Below, in pieces: positions 61,496 through 64,000 of a stretch of DNA of 64,000 nt. The position numbers were made by a program, and so were the translations under genes. Source of the DNA: a virus. Each line of letters begins with the position of its first letter. Within the stretch, counting starts at the first letter, position 1. The DNA lies in IMG/VR virus record IMGVR_UViG_3300032092_002720, positions 64,001-128,000 of that record, one strand, 5' to 3'. The notes beneath the pieces were generated by a model. The model was not told the DNA's origin, made no database searches, and was given only the letters and a program-made list of their open reading frames with translations.

Positions 61496-61893
61496 TGGCT
61501 GTTACTATTACATCAAATAAGAAAAATACATCTGCCGTTATTCACGTTTCGGTTGCTAACACTACGATTAAGGTATCGGGCAATAGCACGACTACAAACG
61601 TAGATGCAACTTCTACGTGTCTTGCACTCGGCGATGAGGTACTCAGCGGAGCTTATATTGCTCAGGCATTCTGGGGTCTTGATCCGAATGGCACTGCTAT
61701 CATTAAGCGTGGAACTGTTCCAGTTGCTGTATTTGCGGCCGCTGGATATGTCGACTATGCTGGTGCAGGTATGGCTCTCACAGTAGGTCAAACAGCTAAT
61801 CTTACAGTAGAATTCGTAGGCACTGCAAATGGATACGTTCTGCTAGAAGTTCAAAAAGCTGGAGTACTTCCTTCAGAATACGCTGGTTCATAA
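61495..61893 (+). CDS. small beta-rich head-region protein, possible capsid decoration
   Basis: A 132-residue protein, Thr-, Ala- and Val-rich with alternating strands (SAVIHVSVANTTIKVSG; GTAIIKRGTVPVAVFAAAGYVDYAG; LTVEFVGTANGYVLLEVQK). No known family was recognised. Its place between a prohead core gene and the protease suggests a head decoration or minor virion protein. The start overlaps the preceding stop by one base. Confidence 0.62.
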   Translation: MAVTITSNKKNTSAVIHVSVANTTIKVSGNSTTTNVDATSTCLALGDEVLSGAYIAQAFWGLDPNGTAIIKRGTVPVAVFAAAGYVDYAGAGMALTVGQTANLTVEFVGTANGYVLLEVQKAGVLPSEYAGS

Positions 61894-61903
61894 GGTAAAA
61901 AAC

Positions 61904-62581
61904 ATGAAGCTAATCACAGAAGTTGTAGAAGATCTGAGATGTATTACAGAAGCTCGTGAAGACGGGAAGAAGAACGTATACATTGAAGGTATCTTCTTAC
62001 AAGGAGGCATTAAGAACCGTAACGGTCGTATGTATCCTGTAGAAACCCTTGAAAAAGAAGTTAATCGTTACGACGAAACTTACATTCAGAAAGGCAGAGC
62101 TCTTGGCGAGTTAGGTCATCCTGACGGTCCGTCCATTAACCTCGATCGTGTATCTCACATGATCACTTCTTTGAAGAAAGAGGGATCCAACTTTGTAGGT
62201 CGTGCTAAGTTGATGGATACTCCAATGGGTAACATCGCCAAAGGTCTCATCGGAGAAGGCGTAAAGCTTGGCGTATCGTCCAGAGGTATGGGTTCGTTGA
62301 AGCTAAATAGAGAAGGTATCAACGAAGTTCAAGACGATTTCTATTTGGCCACAGCTGCAGATATCGTAGCCGATCCATCTGCTCCAGATGCATTTGTTAA
62401 CGGGATTATGGAAGGTGTAGAATGGATTTGGCAAGACGACCTGCTAGTTGCAAAGAAAAATGCGGCTGCAGTACTCGAGCAAACTGTACAGACCATTGAA
62501 AAAGCATCTTCTTCAAGACAGCTTCAAGCTAAACAGTTTGAAATTTTTGAGAACTTCCTCAATAAAATTTCTAAAATCTAA
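61904..62581 (+). CDS. gp21: gp21 prohead protease
   Basis: A 225-residue serine protease (T4 gp21 is 212) that degrades the scaffold and trims the capsid during head maturation. The family features are YIEGIFLQGGIKNRNGRMYP near residues 27-45, the catalytic His in GELGHPDGP (H72) and the catalytic Ser in KLGVSSRGMGS (Ser125 or 126). The N-terminus has an ITE sequence that could be a self-cleavage site. It lies directly upstream of the scaffold, as in T4. Confidence 0.94.
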   Translation: MKLITEVVEDLRCITEAREDGKKNVYIEGIFLQGGIKNRNGRMYPVETLEKEVNRYDETYIQKGRALGELGHPDGPSINLDRVSHMITSLKKEGSNFVGRAKLMDTPMGNIAKGLIGEGVKLGVSSRGMGSLKLNREGINEVQDDFYLATAADIVADPSAPDAFVNGIMEGVEWIWQDDLLVAKKNAAAVLEQTVQTIEKASSSRQLQAKQFEIFENFLNKISKI

Positions 62582-62618
62582 CTTAGAATAAATAAATAAA
62601 ATTTACAAGGAGTCAAAA

Positions 62619-63617
62619 ATGTCAAATAAAGATACGAATGAAATCGTTCAAGACGAATTTCATGAAGATGGTCTCGAAGAGTCTGCTGGTTCGGAAACAC
62701 TAAAGCCAAACCCAACACGTGCAGAGATGCTGGCTACTTTCAGCCAACTTCTTTCGCAGTTGAAGGGCGAAGATCTTTCGCACTTCTTCAATGACTCTAT
62801 CCAGAAGTATAGCGCAGACGGCGTTCCTTCAGCGACTGCACCAGGTGGTGCACCAGCTATTGGTAAGATGCCAATGCCTACGCTGAACGCAGTAAAGGAA
62901 GATATCGCAGAAGTATTCTCTGGCGAAGATCTTACTGAAGAAGCAAAAGAAAAGTTTTCAACAATCTTCGAAGCAGCTGTATCAGCTCGCGTTTCGCTCG
63001 AAGAAGCTCGTCTCGAAGAAGAGTTCGCAGCGAAGCTCGACGAAGCAGTAGAAGAAGTGAAAGAAGAGATCACTACAAAAGTCGACCAGTATCTCGACTA
63101 TGTAGTAGAATCGTGGATGGAAGATAACAAGCTTGCTATCGAATCCACAGTCCGCGCCGATATTGCAGAGAACTTCATGGAAGGCCTCTACAATCTGTTT
63201 GCTGAATCTTACATCACAGTGCCAGAAGAAAAGCTTGATGTAGTTGGTGAACTGAAGGCACAACTCGAAGAGCTAGAAGCCAAGCTCGACGAGTCTGTAA
63301 ACAAGCAACTAGAACTGCAGTCAGTAATCGACGAAGCTACAATGGAAGCAACGTTCGACGAAGTGACTGAAGGTCTTGCTGCTACACAAGTAGAAAAGCT
63401 TCGCACACTTGCAGAAGGTATTGAATTCACAGATAGCGAGTCTTATGCAAAGAAACTCGACATTCTGAAGGGCAAGTACTTCTCTGAAAAGAAAGAAGTT
63501 AACACCGGTGTTATTTCGGAAGAAGCAACAGAAGGTCTTAACGAAGAAGCTAAGCCTGTAGCAGTCGGCGAAATGGCAAACTATGTCAGCGCGATTTCGA
63601 GAACCAAAAAGTTTTAA
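62619..63617 (+). CDS. gp22: gp22 prohead core scaffold protein
   Basis: A 332-residue acidic helical protein between the protease and capsid genes, matching T4 gp22 (269 residues). It has an N-terminal acidic tail, long Glu/Ala-rich helices (FAAKLDEAVEEVKEEITTKVDQYLDYVVESWMEDNKLAIE near residues 140-178 is the best conserved part), and a C-terminal EEATEGLNEE...YVSAISRTKKF. Several (L/I)-x-E sites should make it a substrate of gp21. AAGGAG precedes the start. AATAAATA copies in the 37-bp gap upstream may serve as a weak late promoter. Confidence 0.92.
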   Translation: MSNKDTNEIVQDEFHEDGLEESAGSETLKPNPTRAEMLATFSQLLSQLKGEDLSHFFNDSIQKYSADGVPSATAPGGAPAIGKMPMPTLNAVKEDIAEVFSGEDLTEEAKEKFSTIFEAAVSARVSLEEARLEEEFAAKLDEAVEEVKEEITTKVDQYLDYVVESWMEDNKLAIESTVRADIAENFMEGLYNLFAESYITVPEEKLDVVGELKAQLEELEAKLDESVNKQLELQSVIDEATMEATFDEVTEGLAATQVEKLRTLAEGIEFTDSESYAKKLDILKGKYFSEKKEVNTGVISEEATEGLNEEAKPVAVGEMANYVSAISRTKKF

Positions 63618-63620
63618 TTT

Positions 63621-63628
63621 GATAAATA
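63621..63628 (+). promoter_or_regulatory. T4-type late promoter box (GATAAATA) before gp23
   Basis: GATAAATAATAAAC lies in the 44-bp gap before the capsid gene, 33 bp upstream of the ATG. The first base differs from TATAAATA, as in the box at 25310. AAAGGGAG at 63648-63655 is the ribosome-binding site. Confidence 0.62.
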
Positions 63629-63661
63629 ATAAACAAATCCTAAGGATAAAGGGAGAATAAA

Positions 63662-64000
63662 ATGTTAGCTGAGGAACTAAATACCAAGTGGAAGCCAGTG
63701 CTCGAGCACTCGGATCTTCCAGAAATTACAGATGCTCACAAGCGCCTTGTCACAGCGACAGTGCTTGAGAACACAGAGCGTGCGCTTCGCGAGGCTGCTG
63801 GCCAAGGTAGCTCACAGCAAATGCTTGGCGAAGGTGACGGTCACGTCAACTCCGTAGGCAGCGGCCAGGTTGCAAACTTCGATCCAGTACTGATTTCACT
63901 CGTACGTCGTTCGATGCCAAACCTTATCGCTTATGACGTTTGCGGCGTTCAGCCAATGAACGGTCCAACAGGTCTTATCTTCGCAATGCGTTCACAATAC
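63662..64000 (+). CDS. gp23: gp23 major capsid protein (N-terminal part, runs off the window)
   Basis: The first 113 residues of the major capsid protein are present. The start MLAEELNTKWKPVLEHSDLPEI and the conserved FDPVLISLVRRSMPNLIAYDVCGVQPMNGPTGLIFAMRSQY leave no doubt. The T4 protein (521 residues) loses 65 N-terminal residues through gp21; here an (L/I)-x-E-type site, such as MLGEGDGHVNS near residue 55, may mark the equivalent cut. It follows gp22 as in T4. Confidence 0.97.
   Translation, partial: MLAEELNTKWKPVLEHSDLPEITDAHKRLVTATVLENTERALREAAGQGSSQQMLGEGDGHVNSVGSGQVANFDPVLISLVRRSMPNLIAYDVCGVQPMNGPTGLIFAMRSQY

Noticed and set aside
1-64000. Search for tRNA genes, IS elements and integrase sites
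   Set aside because: No cloverleaf-like region, transposase or direct-repeat att site was noticed; nearly every base belongs to a protein-coding gene. A tRNA scan would be needed to exclude them formally.

Overview
The window is a 64-kb block of late (virion) genes from a large tailed phage of the T4 superfamily with a contractile tail. The assignment rests on an almost complete set of T4-type structural proteins in recognisable order: hub and completion genes gp51/gp26/gp54/gp4 on the minus strand; then gp48, gp53, a gp27-type hub, gp5 spike, gp25, gp6, gp7 and gp8 on the plus strand; then gp13-gp14-gp15-gp16-gp17-gp18-gp19-gp20-gp67-(gp68-like)-gp21-gp22-gp23. Gaps are tiny, stop/start codons often overlap, and exact or near-exact copies of the T4 late-promoter box TATAAATA lie in most of the few real gaps. 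No tRNA, IS element, CRISPR array or host-like operon was seen. The enlarged baseplate proteins, DUF4815 protein, collagen-like fibres and 2OG-oxygenase/DUF6065/glycosyltransferase genes resemble the far-T4 phages of marine and alphaproteobacterial hosts. The Coq4-like gene would make sense in a ubiquinone-making proteobacterium rather than a cyanobacterium. The host cannot be fixed from the sequence alone.

Layout. 1-3250 (minus): gp51 fragment, gp26, gp54-type tube initiator, an unassigned completion-type protein, gp4 head-completion nuclease. 3256-3267: a palindromic late-promoter box between divergent genes. 3297-27660 (plus): tube cap, wedge, hub, spike and large baseplate proteins, several inflated by repeated beta-rich modules. 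27660-42331: tail-fibre region with two collagen-like proteins, a 1342-residue fibre built on 26-residue repeats, a fibre chaperone, and a very unusual protein made almost wholly of 9-11-residue Pro-Gly-Asn/Asn-Phe-Asn repeats. 42354-49756: an enzyme island with three 2OG-Fe(II)-type oxygenases, two related DUF6065-like proteins, a GT60-type (hydroxyproline-GlcNAc-transferase-like) enzyme, a second glycosyltransferase, one clear and one possible sulfotransferase, a membrane fatty-acid desaturase and an unrecognised protein. 49842-64000: neck, terminase, a Coq4-like protein, sheath, tube, portal, prohead core, protease, scaffold and the start of the major capsid gene.

How the parts may work together. 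The structural genes build the capsid, neck, tail and baseplate. The most interesting reading of the enzyme island is a fibre-decorating pathway: a prolyl-hydroxylase-like 2OG oxygenase starts 22 bp after a protein carrying about 25 X-Pro-Gly motifs, and two genes later there is a glycosyltransferase of the family that adds GlcNAc to hydroxyproline, with a sulfotransferase further on. The Coq4-like gene, inserted between the large terminase and sheath genes and keeping the full HDxxHx11E metal motif, is a second striking feature and may act on host quinone synthesis during infection.
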